Of a DNA stretch of 64,000 nt, positions 36,913-45,372 are shown piece by piece (position 1 is the first letter of the stretch; each line of letters opens with the position of its first letter). Origin of the DNA: Virgibacillus proomii (GTDB lineage Bacteria > Bacillota > Bacilli > Bacillales > Amphibacillaceae). A model generated the notes under the pieces. That model had not been told where the DNA came from and made no database searches. It was given only the letters and a program-made list of their open reading frames with translations. The translations under genes and the position numbers were made by a program. The stretch spans positions 919,610 through 983,609 of the forward strand of contig NZ_FUFN01000009.1 in NCBI RefSeq assembly GCF_900162615.1, in the 5' to 3' direction.

Positions 36913-38097
36913 TTAGTCGTTCTTCCGGTAATTGGTTGTTGTAATTAATGCACCATCAACCATTGTCGCTGTCAACATTGGGTACCCATCATCCATTCGT
37001 TCAATGACAATGATGTCTGCTTTTTTTCCCGGCTTGATAGAACCTATTTCATGATCCATGCGAACAGCTTTTGCTGGATTAAGCGTTACTTTCATAAACA
37101 TATCATGTAAATTCTCTCCATGCGTTTCACTCAACTCGAAAATAGCATGTAATAATGCTGCCGGATAATAGTCACTGCATAAAATATCAATGCAATTTTC
37201 TTTAATGGCTTCAGCAGCGGATAGATTTCCAGAATGAGAACCACCGAGAAGTACATTAGGAGCTCCGGCAATAGTTTGTAGCCCAATATCTTGTGCTTTT
37301 TTCGCTACCTCCAGCGTGATTGGAAATTCACTAATTGTCGTTCCAAACGATTTAACGAGGTGGAGCTTCTCGATATTATCATCATCGTGAGAGGCTACAG
37401 CAATCCCCTTAGAAATTGCTAACTCCGCGACTTCCCTCATTCGTTCCATTGTCAATAATTCCACATTTTGCCGTTCTAAAATAATGGTCTGTACAGCCTC
37501 ATCTGATAAATCGCGATAACCTTGAAGTGTTTGCCGATAAACTTCCAGATCACGATATTGCCCTTGACCGGGAGTATGGTCCATAAACGACAATAAGTGA
37601 ACCTTTCCTGCTTCTATATTGTCCATTAATTGATCTACTTCTGAAATATTATCAATTTCAAAACGAGCATGTAATCGATGACGAATTAAATGGAGCTCAT
37701 AATGCGTATTAGCAATCGCATCAACCATGCGCTGGACATTTTCCGGAAGACGCATCGGTTTATGCTCAAAAGCATCGTCCCGATAAAATGATAAGGAATG
37801 GAACATGGTTGTAATACCATGACCAATCAGGATTTTTTCCGCCTCTCGTAAACTAATATTAAAATCCATCATACTGGTCGGTCTTGGTGAGGCAATTGTT
37901 TCAATATAATCAGAGTGGATATCGATAAATCCCGGTGATATATAGCCTCCATTGGCGTTTATGTGCTTTGCCGCTTTATATTGATTGAGTTCTACTTCTG
38001 GGATAATTGCTTCAATTATATCGCCGACTACGATAACAGCATGATTTTCAAGAATCTCATCTTCGGTAATTACTTTTCCATTATGAATGACATACAC
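36913..38097 (-). CDS. phnM: Alpha-D-ribose 1-methylphosphonate 5-triphosphate diphosphatase
   Basis: The product has 394 residues and belongs to the amidohydrolase superfamily. Metal and substrate motifs: SPGFIDIHSDYIET (residues 52-65), HGITTMFHSLSF, SFMDHTPGQGQYR and the second-half SHDDDN. The C-terminal GKKADIIVIER is family typical. It removes pyrophosphate from the nucleotide-like phosphonate intermediate before C-P cleavage. It is 13 bases after phnK. Confidence 0.94.
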   Translation of the reverse strand: MYVIHNGKVITEDEILENHAVIVVGDIIEAIIPEVELNQYKAAKHINANGGYISPGFIDIHSDYIETIASPRPTSMMDFNISLREAEKILIGHGITTMFHSLSFYRDDAFEHKPMRLPENVQRMVDAIANTHYELHLIRHRLHARFEIDNISEVDQLMDNIEAGKVHLLSFMDHTPGQGQYRDLEVYRQTLQGYRDLSDEAVQTIILERQNVELLTMERMREVAELAISKGIAVASHDDDNIEKLHLVKSFGTTISEFPITLEVAKKAQDIGLQTIAGAPNVLLGGSHSGNLSAAEAIKENCIDILCSDYYPAALLHAIFELSETHGENLHDMFMKVTLNPAKAVRMDHEIGSIKPGKKADIIVIERMDDGYPMLTATMVDGALITTTNYRKND

Positions 38098-38110
38098 AAT
38101 AGGCGCCCTC

Positions 38111-38950
38111 CTATAGTAACGAGTAAACTAATCGCTGCGTATACGCATGCTGAGGATCTTCCAAAATCTGATCCGTTAATCCACCTTCAATAATAGCCCC
38201 GTTTAACATCACGATCGTTCGATCAGCTAACATGCGAATCACTGCCAAATCATGGGAAACTACAATCATGCTAATCCCCCACTCCCTCTGAATCTCTTTA
38301 ATTAAATCGAGTACGTTTGCTTGAACTGATAAATCCAAGCCCGTCGTCACTTCATCTAAAAAGAGAATCGGTGGGTTATTCGACAATGCTTTAGCGATTT
38401 GCACACGTTGCTGCATGCCTCCGGAAAAGTTTTGCGGCTCTTCTTTAGAACGAAACAGGGGAATTTGTACATTTTCTAATAATGAATGACCTGTTGCTTC
38501 CATAGACCCTACATGCCGATTTCCAGCAGCAATCAGTTTTTCAGCAATATTTCCGATTGAGGAAAAGTTCATTTTTAATCCATTTACAGGATTTTGATAC
38601 ACCATGCCATACTTATGATTGCGGATATACCGTTTTTTCTGTGATGATAAGGTAAACACATTTTGACCAAGCAATTCGTCATGGTCCATATAAGCCTCAC
38701 CAGATGTTACTTCTGCATCAAAATAAAGACATTGCATCATCGTAGATTTTCCACTTCCACTTTCTCCAACGATGCCGAGGATCTCTCCCGGAAATAAGTC
38801 AAATGAAATATCCTGACAGGCATAGACTGATCCGCAGTGAGTGCAATAATTTTTTTCTAATGTTCTTCGTTTTTTATGAAAACAGACGGGACAACCTGGG
38901 CCAAAACGTTTCTCTAAATGACGTACACGTAAGATCGGTTCTTCATGCAT
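38111..38950 (-). CDS. phnK: C-P lyase ABC-type subunit PhnK with a four-cysteine insertion
   Basis: The product has 279 residues, about 25 longer than the enterobacterial protein. The extra part, residues 18-45, holds Cys20-X2-Cys23 and Cys36-X2-Cys39 (plus Cys45), arranged like a small zinc ribbon between the first beta strand and Walker A (GESGSGKST). Signature FSGGMQQRVQ and Walker B ILFLDE are intact. PhnK docks on PhnJ and is essential for turnover. The insertion is visible in the sequence; its function is not known to me. It overlaps phnJ by eight bases. Confidence 0.92.
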   Translation of the reverse strand: MHEEPILRVRHLEKRFGPGCPVCFHKKRRTLEKNYCTHCGSVYACQDISFDLFPGEILGIVGESGSGKSTMMQCLYFDAEVTSGEAYMDHDELLGQNVFTLSSQKKRYIRNHKYGMVYQNPVNGLKMNFSSIGNIAEKLIAAGNRHVGSMEATGHSLLENVQIPLFRSKEEPQNFSGGMQQRVQIAKALSNNPPILFLDEVTTGLDLSVQANVLDLIKEIQREWGISMIVVSHDLAVIRMLADRTIVMLNGAIIEGGLTDQILEDPQHAYTQRLVYSLL

Positions 38951-39806
38951 GATGCTGTACCTCCATGTCTTCTGTATCGTTTAATCGAGTTAGACAATAA
39001 CTCGTATCGTTGCATTGGTAATATGTTTTTCCTGTTTCCTCATTGACTAATTCATCAAGAAATACATCTGTCGCACCACATAAATGACATGCCTGTCCGG
39101 AAAAAGTCTCCACAGCAAATGGATAATCTTCAAATGCGAGTGATGTAACATCCGTATATGGTGGAACAGCATAGATTTTCTTTTCTCTTCCTGCCCCTAA
39201 CAAAATCAGTGCTTTTGATGCATTCATTTTCGGATTATCGAATCGAGGAATGGGGCTCGGAGCCATGACATACCGATGATTAACATAAACCGGATGATCC
39301 GCACCGGTTGCCGTTTTTCCATATTTCATAATTTGCTCAAATAACAAGAGCCATGCCCCGCTATATTCTTCCTCAGCATGCAGCCGTTTCGTTACATACT
39401 CCCTTTTTTCCACTTCACGTAAAGGCTCAGGGGTAGGGACTTGTAATACTAGAATTTGCTCTTCTGTTAGTGGCACCTCTGGAATACGATGTCTGGATTG
39501 AATGAGAGTAGCAGCTTCGGTATGCTCAGTTAATTCAATACCAGTTGTTTGTTGAACGAGTTTTTTTATATTCACAGCGTTGACCGATTCATCCGCTCCT
39601 TGGTCAATTACCTTTAACGTATCCTCTCTACCAATTAAAGATAAGGTAAGTTGTAAACCACCTGTCCCCCAACCTCTAGCAATTGGCATCTCTCGAGACG
39701 CAAATGGTACTTGATAGCCTGGAATAGCAACAGCCTTCAATGTAGCACGACGAATCTCCTTCTTTGATCCCTCATCGAAAAATGCAAAATGTGTCGTATT
39801 ATTCAT
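38943..39806 (-). CDS. phnJ: Alpha-D-ribose 1-methylphosphonate 5-phosphate C-P lyase
   Basis: The product has 287 residues. The cysteines C240-X2-C243-X21-C265-X5-C271 match the spacing of the E. coli enzyme, where the first three bind the 4Fe-4S cluster and the last forms the thiyl radical. The glycine that carries the glycyl radical lies in AIPGYQVPFASREMP (Gly30). All catalytic residues are therefore present, so the pathway should work. It overlaps phnI by eight bases and phnK by eight, a tight coupling. Confidence 0.96.
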   Translation of the reverse strand: MNNTTHFAFFDEGSKKEIRRATLKAVAIPGYQVPFASREMPIARGWGTGGLQLTLSLIGREDTLKVIDQGADESVNAVNIKKLVQQTTGIELTEHTEAATLIQSRHRIPEVPLTEEQILVLQVPTPEPLREVEKREYVTKRLHAEEEYSGAWLLLFEQIMKYGKTATGADHPVYVNHRYVMAPSPIPRFDNPKMNASKALILLGAGREKKIYAVPPYTDVTSLAFEDYPFAVETFSGQACHLCGATDVFLDELVNEETGKTYYQCNDTSYCLTRLNDTEDMEVQHHA

Positions 39807-40914
39807 GACTCTCTCCCTTTCTTTTTATCTCACGGACACTATCCAACTTTGATTGGAAAGTCACATAATGTGGGAGTTTTAAATGCGAAATAAACCCTGT
39901 TGCTTCCACGGAATCGATATGTAATAGTACAAACTCTTCATCATGAGTTGGAAAGTCCGCTTCCGGGTGTTCTAAGCATTGATCTAAAATACTCATCGCA
40001 ATTGCCTTTGTTTCGTTTTGCCCATAACACACTCCATAGCCAATCTCAAAATCCAGTTCTGGTTCATTTTGTTCATTTTTTACAGTAATAGGTACAAAGG
40101 ACTCCACTTCCGATACTCTAATCTCACCAATAAAGTAAGAGTCATCTTCCGTTTGTTCTAATTTAGTTGGATGGCTGACATAGATTGGCAGCTTGCCTAC
40201 CCGAACTTCGCCAACAGTTGGATGTACTTGACCATAACCGCGTAAGGAGGCATAGCCGAGAGCGGTAACTGCACCTGTCTCGCCACGGGTTAAGGTTTGT
40301 AATCGAGCACTTCGAGAGGCTGGAAAAGAAAGACTCTCCTTCGTGATATCCATTGGCTCCGTATTATTCTCATCATCGTCTCCAAATAATCCTTCTTTTC
40401 GTAGATAGTCCACTACTTTTGGATAGTAGATAACCTTATCCGTCTCTCGATCTATCTCTTTTAACTTATTCTGATATTGTTTTAGCCAAGCTTCATTAGC
40501 TTCCCAATTTTCCTTTGCCAAATTAAAATTAAGCAAACGATGCGTATAATCTGTCGTAGCACCTAAAATCTGTCCTCCGGGTATGTCTTTAAAGCTTGCC
40601 GAAATACGCCTTTCTACAAACATAGATTCTGATTCGACTGTCTTGCTATAATACAATCTGGGTAAGGTCGAACGATGTGCCCGCATGATAAAAACAGCTT
40701 CTTCCATACTGCCTTCTGCTTGTTTAATAGCTAAAGCAGCAAGGAATGGTGAATATAAGCTGCTTTCTGACATCACTTGATCAACAAGTGCACGCATCGT
40801 AGCCATAATGGTATTAACTTCAATTATTTCTTTTTCTTTCAAGCGCTCATAAGTTAGTCGTTGAATGGACGCTTCAATTGCATTCGTTCCGCCTTTAACA
40901 GCTACATATCCCAT
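39799..40914 (-). CDS. phnI: Alpha-D-ribose 1-methylphosphonate 5-triphosphate synthase subunit PhnI
   Basis: The product has 371 residues. It begins MGYVAVKGGTNAIEASIQRL, the family's conserved start, and contains PASRSARLQTLTRGETGAV and LSYMEL-like later segments. PhnI with PhnG, H and L couples phosphonate to the ribose of ATP; alone the E. coli protein is a nucleosidase. It begins one base after phnH. Confidence 0.95.
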   Translation of the reverse strand: MGYVAVKGGTNAIEASIQRLTYERLKEKEIIEVNTIMATMRALVDQVMSESSLYSPFLAALAIKQAEGSMEEAVFIMRAHRSTLPRLYYSKTVESESMFVERRISASFKDIPGGQILGATTDYTHRLLNFNLAKENWEANEAWLKQYQNKLKEIDRETDKVIYYPKVVDYLRKEGLFGDDDENNTEPMDITKESLSFPASRSARLQTLTRGETGAVTALGYASLRGYGQVHPTVGEVRVGKLPIYVSHPTKLEQTEDDSYFIGEIRVSEVESFVPITVKNEQNEPELDFEIGYGVCYGQNETKAIAMSILDQCLEHPEADFPTHDEEFVLLHIDSVEATGFISHLKLPHYVTFQSKLDSVREIKRKGESHE

Positions 40915-41514
40915 CTATTCCACCTCCAGCAATGCAACCTTCGTTGTTCTTGGAATACAAGCAACTTGCAGCTTTGCATCCGTCAACACCACATCTACAC
41001 CTAACGGGTATTCTTTTATACACTCATTACGAGCTAGCCAGACACTTTTTGTAAAACTTGTTTGCAAATGATTTTGATAAGAAATACCTGGTCCGGTTAA
41101 TAAAAGCTGTACTTCATTGGAAAGGGCTGTCTTACTTTCAAATATCAGCGTAGAAGAATCTTGCGGGTTGATTAAGTTTCCTTTTTTACACTGATCTAAT
41201 GCTTGGATAATGGATGACTCTTTGGCATCCTCCAGCACAATAATGTAATCTGCCTCATGTAACGGTGCATATGTTGCTAACGTGTAGGCGGAAATCTTTT
41301 CTTGTATCGACCGTTTATGTTCAGAAATAACATGGAAGGTTACCTCTCCATCAAATAGCATCATGGTCGTTAATAATGTCGCATCATAACAAGGCAGTTG
41401 ATAATCTATCCCGCTTGCTTGGTCGTGTAAATTAGCTATGACACCTGGACGTGAAATGCTGTTTAATATTTTTCGATATACTTGTTGCAAGTCATGAACT
41501 TGATCAATTGCCAT
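40915..41514 (-). CDS. phnH: C-P lyase core subunit PhnH
   Basis: The product has 199 residues. The conserved segments VYRKILNSISRPG near the N-terminus, LLTTMMLFDGEV, STLIFE and LTGPGISYQ fit PhnH, which forms the PhnGHIJ core with PhnG. The C-terminal GVDVVLTDAKLQVACIPRTT is characteristic. It has no known catalytic residues and serves as a structural subunit. Confidence 0.93.
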   Translation of the reverse strand: MAIDQVHDLQQVYRKILNSISRPGVIANLHDQASGIDYQLPCYDATLLTTMMLFDGEVTFHVISEHKRSIQEKISAYTLATYAPLHEADYIIVLEDAKESSIIQALDQCKKGNLINPQDSSTLIFESKTALSNEVQLLLTGPGISYQNHLQTSFTKSVWLARNECIKEYPLGVDVVLTDAKLQVACIPRTTKVALLEVE

Positions 41515-41539
41515 ATTATCCCTCTTTCACTTCATATTT

Positions 41540-41962
41540 TTACACTTCCATCGTTTCAAAGTTGACCTTTGTCTCTAACAACTCTGCCTGTCGCTTGATT
41601 TTTTTACGATTTATTTCTGCTTCTGCTACGACTAATAGATTCGTCCACATCTGTGTTTCTGGTAAATTAGCATTATAGGCAGCATCAATAATCGCTAAGT
41701 TCATTGCCAACTCATCTTCCATCCCTTGAACGATGCCAATTCCAATTTGTTCATTTATCTCCACTTTTGCTTCCGTTACTAGTACTTCACCAATATAGAA
41801 TAACGATTTTTTTGCACTCTCCCGCATTTTCACCATGGTTAATCCATAGTGTGGCTTAACGATTACCTTGTAGGTGTATGCCTGCTTAATTTGACTTGCT
41901 AATTTTTCAGCCAAATCAGCATTCCCTTGAACAAGAATCTCCGTTCTTCTCCTTCTCTTCAT
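41540..41962 (-). CDS. phnG: C-P lyase core subunit PhnG
   Basis: The product has 140 residues and is the first gene of the catalytic operon. It begins MKRRRRTEILVQGN and has VKPHYGLTMVKMRESA and FYIGEVLVTEAKVEINEQIG, matching the family. AAAGGAGGATGT precedes the ATG on the minus strand, with a Pho-box-like array about 50 bases upstream. Confidence 0.93.
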   Translation of the reverse strand: MKRRRRTEILVQGNADLAEKLASQIKQAYTYKVIVKPHYGLTMVKMRESAKKSLFYIGEVLVTEAKVEINEQIGIGIVQGMEDELAMNLAIIDAAYNANLPETQMWTNLLVVAEAEINRKKIKRQAELLETKVNFETMEV

Positions 41963-42013
41963 TCATACATCCTCCTTTACAATTCCATCGTAACTTGTTG
42001 CCAAGTTGCTGTG

Positions 42014-42041
42014 TTTAAAGAAATCGTAAAGTATTTGTAAA
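42014..42041 (-). promoter_or_regulatory. Pho-box-like tandem half-sites before phnG
   Basis: On the minus strand TTTACA, TTTACG and TTTAAA start exactly 11 bases apart, the period of Bacillus PhoP binding sites (TT(A/T/C)ACA repeats). They lie 50-80 bases upstream of phnG, fitting phosphate-starvation control. The last half-site is a weaker match. Confidence 0.6.
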
Positions 42042-42059
42042 TTTACTTAATAAAGTGAA

Positions 42060-42472
42060 ACTTCATTTAGTAGTGTTTTTTCTTCCTCCCCACTGATAGA
42101 GGTAGAACAAAAGCTTAAAACGCTAGGTTAGCGGCGTACAAACGACAGAGCTTCTGAAGTGAAGCGATAAAATGAAACTTCATTCAAACAGGCTTTTCTC
42201 CTTGACTAAGAAGAACGATTTTTTTTGCGTGCGATGTATCGCTGCTGTAGCTTTCCTTGTTCTGAAAAAAGAAAGAGGCTTTTGTGCGATACTTAATCAA
42301 GAAGTTTTTCTTGTCCTTGAAAAACCGTGATGTATCGTTGGCGTAGTCCTTCTTGTCCTGTAGGAATAAAATGGATGTCTTTGCTAGTTCGTTCTAATGC
42401 ACGAGCTAGACGAAGCACTTTCAAAAAAACTATCCACCATGTAAAAACGGATATCGTTTCCTAGACAAACAT
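42060..42472. repeat. Intergenic repeat cluster between phnF and phnG
   Basis: It contains AACGCTAGGTTAGCGGCGTA, AAATGAAACTTCATTCAAAC, a perfect GCGATGTATCGC core at 42231-42242 and a degenerate second core at 42326-42337, the same order as at 20470-20880. There is no gene. Confidence 0.65.
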
Positions 42473-42516
42473 AAAAGCCAGTAAGGATGAGGCTAGATCT
42501 CCTTACTGGCTTTCTT
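42473..42516 (-). terminator. Terminator of phnF
   Basis: A 14-bp stem, AAAGCCAGTAAGGA / TCCTTACTGGCTTT, includes the phnF stop codon in its 5' arm on the minus strand. It should separate phnF from the phnG operon. Confidence 0.8.
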
Positions 42517-43234
42517 CTACTGATATATCATATTTAAATTTATCACTTCGGTATAAAATTTTTGTATATTCTAATACCTTTCCGGTTTTCACATCGATAC
42601 AATCGCTTTCTACAACAATGAGCGGAACCATACTGTTGCACGATAGTAGTTGTTGTTCATAAGACGTAGGGTAAGTTACACTTAAATAAGATTTCTTACT
42701 TCTAAATTCGCTATACCCAAGCTTTCGATAATAGGCAAACATAGATATAATTTCCGAGCCTTCCTGCGCAATATTTGGAAAGTTAGCTTGATCCACAAAA
42801 CTTTGATGAATCGCAATTGGTTCATCATCAATGATCCGCAGCCTGCCAATTTTATAAATAGAAGCTGTTTCATCAGCTTGAAGGGTTTCATAAATCTTTT
42901 GATCATATTTAATTTTACTGCAATACATATTTCTCGTCGTTAAATGATAACCCGTTTGAATCATTTTGTCGGTAAAACTTTTATTTCCCGTCAGGTGTAA
43001 TTGGATTGGCTTTGATGTTTTTTTTAAAAATCGTCCTTTTCCGTGGATAGAATAAATATATCCACGCGCCTCTAACGTTGCAAGAGCCTTACGAGCAGTC
43101 ATCCGCGGTACTTTATATTCATTTGCCAGTCTGTTTTCAGAAGGCAGCTTCTCCCCGGGCTTTATCATTTTCGTAATAATTTGCTCCATTATATCATCAA
43201 TGATCTGCGTCTCCTTACTTTCAGACATGTTCAT
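42503..43234 (-). CDS. phnF: GntR/HutC-family regulator of phosphonate genes (PhnF-like)
   Basis: The product has 243 residues. The winged helix-turn-helix (residues 10-75: KLPSENRLANEYKVPRMTAR and IYSIHGKGRFL) is followed by a UTRA effector domain (90-240) that would bind a phosphonate or ribosyl-phosphonate ligand. The position 540 bases upstream of phnG on the same strand supports the PhnF assignment. It has its own terminator, so it is probably autoregulated and separate from the operon. The start may be 43234 or the next ATG at 43228. Confidence 0.85.
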   Translation of the reverse strand: MNMSESKETQIIDDIMEQIITKMIKPGEKLPSENRLANEYKVPRMTARKALATLEARGYIYSIHGKGRFLKKTSKPIQLHLTGNKSFTDKMIQTGYHLTTRNMYCSKIKYDQKIYETLQADETASIYKIGRLRIIDDEPIAIHQSFVDQANFPNIAQEGSEIISMFAYYRKLGYSEFRSKKSYLSVTYPTSYEQQLLSCNSMVPLIVVESDCIDVKTGKVLEYTKILYRSDKFKYDISVEESQ

Positions 43235-43254
43235 TTCCCCCTTTACAATTTAGT

Positions 43255-43555
43255 AAATTCTTGTTCCGCTTTACCAAAGCTTACTAAAAGAAGAAAAGCT
43301 AGAAGCGCTCGCTTAACGCGTATCAACTGGAGAACTCCTGACGAGATGACACTTCCTTCAAGAGGTGCTTCTCTCCTTGAAAAAATAGCGATGTATCGCT
43401 TCCGTGCTTTCCTTGATCTTGAAAAACTGCGATGTATCGCTATCATAGCACTTCTTGACCTTGAAAAGAAGAACGCTTTTTTTAAGGACGCCCGAGATTC
43501 TAGCCTTTGTTCTACTTCAAACTGCGAGCGATAAGAACCTCCCTAATTGAAGTTT
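43255..43555. repeat. Intergenic repeat element with two perfect cores
   Basis: The order GCGCTCGCTTAACGCGTATC, GACACTTCCTTCAAGAGGTG, CTTGAAAAAATAGCGATGTA follows the family. Perfect GCGATGTATCGC cores lie at 43389-43400 and 43430-43441, 41 bases apart, so the unit is tandemly duplicated here. Short open frames on both strands are by-products. Confidence 0.65.
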
Positions 43556-43559
43556 CCCT

Positions 43560-45014
43560 TTATAATAAGCCGACCCATTGCCAATACGTCGCACTAAAAA
43601 TAATGATTAAAATATAGCCTAAAACAGTAATTGGTATTCCTGATTTTAGCAATTGCTTTGTTGTAAATGTTCCCGTTCCGTATGCGAGCATATTTTGTGG
43701 TGCATTGACCGGAAGTAAAAACCCAAAACTAATGACAAATTGCATAATCAGTACCAGTCCTGGCCCATTAAATGACGTCGGCTCCATTCCTGTTACTAGA
43801 GCGATAACAATTGGTATTAATGCTGATGCTAAGCTGGTCGCACTGGAAAAACCTAAATGGATAACAATATTAAATAATGCTAAAATAGCAACTAAAGCAA
43901 TAACAGACATTCCAGCTAACCCCATTGCCTCAAACGTATTCGAAGATAGCCAGGTAGCAGCTTCTGTGCTTAATAACACCATACCAAGTGAAATACCGGT
44001 AGCAAACACAACAAGTGTTCCCCAAGGAATCTTAGCTTGTACTTCTTTCCAAGTAAAAATACCGACTTTTGGGAAAAGCGTAATCGCAACTGCTATAATT
44101 GTAACCGTCGTTGAATCTAATGGATGAAGAAATCCTTCTGTTGACCATAAAAGAAGTAAACCAATCGAAATAATGATCAATCGCCATTCACTAGACTTCA
44201 TTTTTCCCAAAGCTTTTAACTGTGTTTGAATACTATTTCCTTCAGATAAGTTGGTTTGTTCTGGCTTAATCAGCTTAGTCATTACAAAAAACAATAGGAT
44301 CGACATGAGAATCGACCATGGAGCAGCGTATAAAAACCATTTTCCCCAAGCAACATCAATCCCAAATTTCGAATGGATAAACCCTAACGCTACCATATTT
44401 TGCGCCGCAGCCGTTTTAATTCCAACATTCCAAATGGAAATCGACTGAACAGCAGTAATGATTAATAAAGCTGCTAATTTACTCGTGTTCGTTAACCCAA
44501 ATGCCGCAACAATGCCTAATAGTATAGGAATGATCGTACCTGCACGTGCAGTTGCACTGGGTACAAATAAAGCAAGTACAAAGCTGACCACAATCGTTCC
44601 TATTACTAATCGGCTTGGCTTTGTACCTATTTTCGACATAATAAATAAAGCAATTCGCTTGTGTAATCCGGTTATTTCCATGGCAGCTGCTAAAAATAGA
44701 GCGCCTGCTACAAGCCCCACTGCTGTAGAACTAAATCCGGCAATTGCCATTCCTAAAGCTTCTTTTGTTCCATACACCGTGGAGGGATCGTCAATCGTTG
44801 GCGATAATCCAACTAAAATCGCTAACCAACTAATAATCATCAATGCACTAACAGGATAAGGCACTGCTTCAGTTACCCATAAGATAACAGCAAATGCTAA
44901 TACAGCTAGCACTCTTTGCCCAACAATTGGAAGTGAGTCAGGGTTTGGTAACATTAAAATAATGAATAATGCAAGAAAAGCTAAAATAATGCCAATTAAA
45001 TTTTTATTTTTCAT
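43560..45014 (-). CDS. DASS-family sodium:dicarboxylate or anion symporter
   Basis: The product has 484 residues and 11-12 membrane helices. Family features: WVTEAVPYPVSALM near the N-terminus, FVPSATARAGTIIPI (in place of the usual SNT motif) and, in the second repeat, FSSATSLASALIPI and LLPVNAPQNMLAYGTG. These are the two hairpins that hold sodium and substrate; succinate, malate, citrate or sulfate are possible. The start at 45014 (MKNKNLIG) is preferred to 45038, as the extra eight codons overlap the ribosome site GAAGGGACAGG. Confidence 0.88.
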   Translation of the reverse strand: MKNKNLIGIILAFLALFIILMLPNPDSLPIVGQRVLAVLAFAVILWVTEAVPYPVSALMIISWLAILVGLSPTIDDPSTVYGTKEALGMAIAGFSSTAVGLVAGALFLAAAMEITGLHKRIALFIMSKIGTKPSRLVIGTIVVSFVLALFVPSATARAGTIIPILLGIVAAFGLTNTSKLAALLIITAVQSISIWNVGIKTAAAQNMVALGFIHSKFGIDVAWGKWFLYAAPWSILMSILLFFVMTKLIKPEQTNLSEGNSIQTQLKALGKMKSSEWRLIIISIGLLLLWSTEGFLHPLDSTTVTIIAVAITLFPKVGIFTWKEVQAKIPWGTLVVFATGISLGMVLLSTEAATWLSSNTFEAMGLAGMSVIALVAILALFNIVIHLGFSSATSLASALIPIVIALVTGMEPTSFNGPGLVLIMQFVISFGFLLPVNAPQNMLAYGTGTFTTKQLLKSGIPITVLGYILIIIFSATYWQWVGLL

Positions 45015-45038
45015 AAAAACCTGTCCCTTCATCTTCAT

Positions 45039-45336
45039 TATAAGGAAATATTTCCCTTGAAATCGTTAACAATAATCGCATAATACGTTACTTAGTTACA
45101 TAATTCACAATGTGTTCAAATTTTAACCTACATAGATATTTTAATAAGCAAAAAGACTAATTCTACCAGTTATTTATTTATTATTCATGCCCTGATCGTT
45201 CATAGAAAATACGAAAAATGCGGTTAACAGCAGCCTAACTAAAACGGAGTCCAATTAAATAGGAGGGAAAACTGCGTTAACACCTGTCTTTTACAACATG
45301 CTACGTTGCACATGCAAAAATTTTTATACACAAAAA
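45039..45336. other. Upstream region of the anion transporter
   Basis: About 300 bases without a gene. I see no convincing operator or repeat. Confidence 0.4.
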
Positions 45337-45368
45337 ATCCCAATAACGTGTTCTCACGCTATTGGGAT
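45337..45368 (-). terminator. Terminator after the TraB-family gene
   Basis: The 14-bp stem ATCCCAATAACGTG / CACGCTATTGGGAT has a four-base loop (one mismatch) and is followed on the minus strand by T-rich sequence four bases after the stop codon. Confidence 0.85.
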
Positions 45369-45372
45369 CGTG

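Noticed and set aside
43705..44859. Plus-strand frames of 65-140 codons opposite the DASS transporter
   Set aside because: Shadows of a membrane protein gene; no ribosome sites, and the minus-strand frame is a clear family member.
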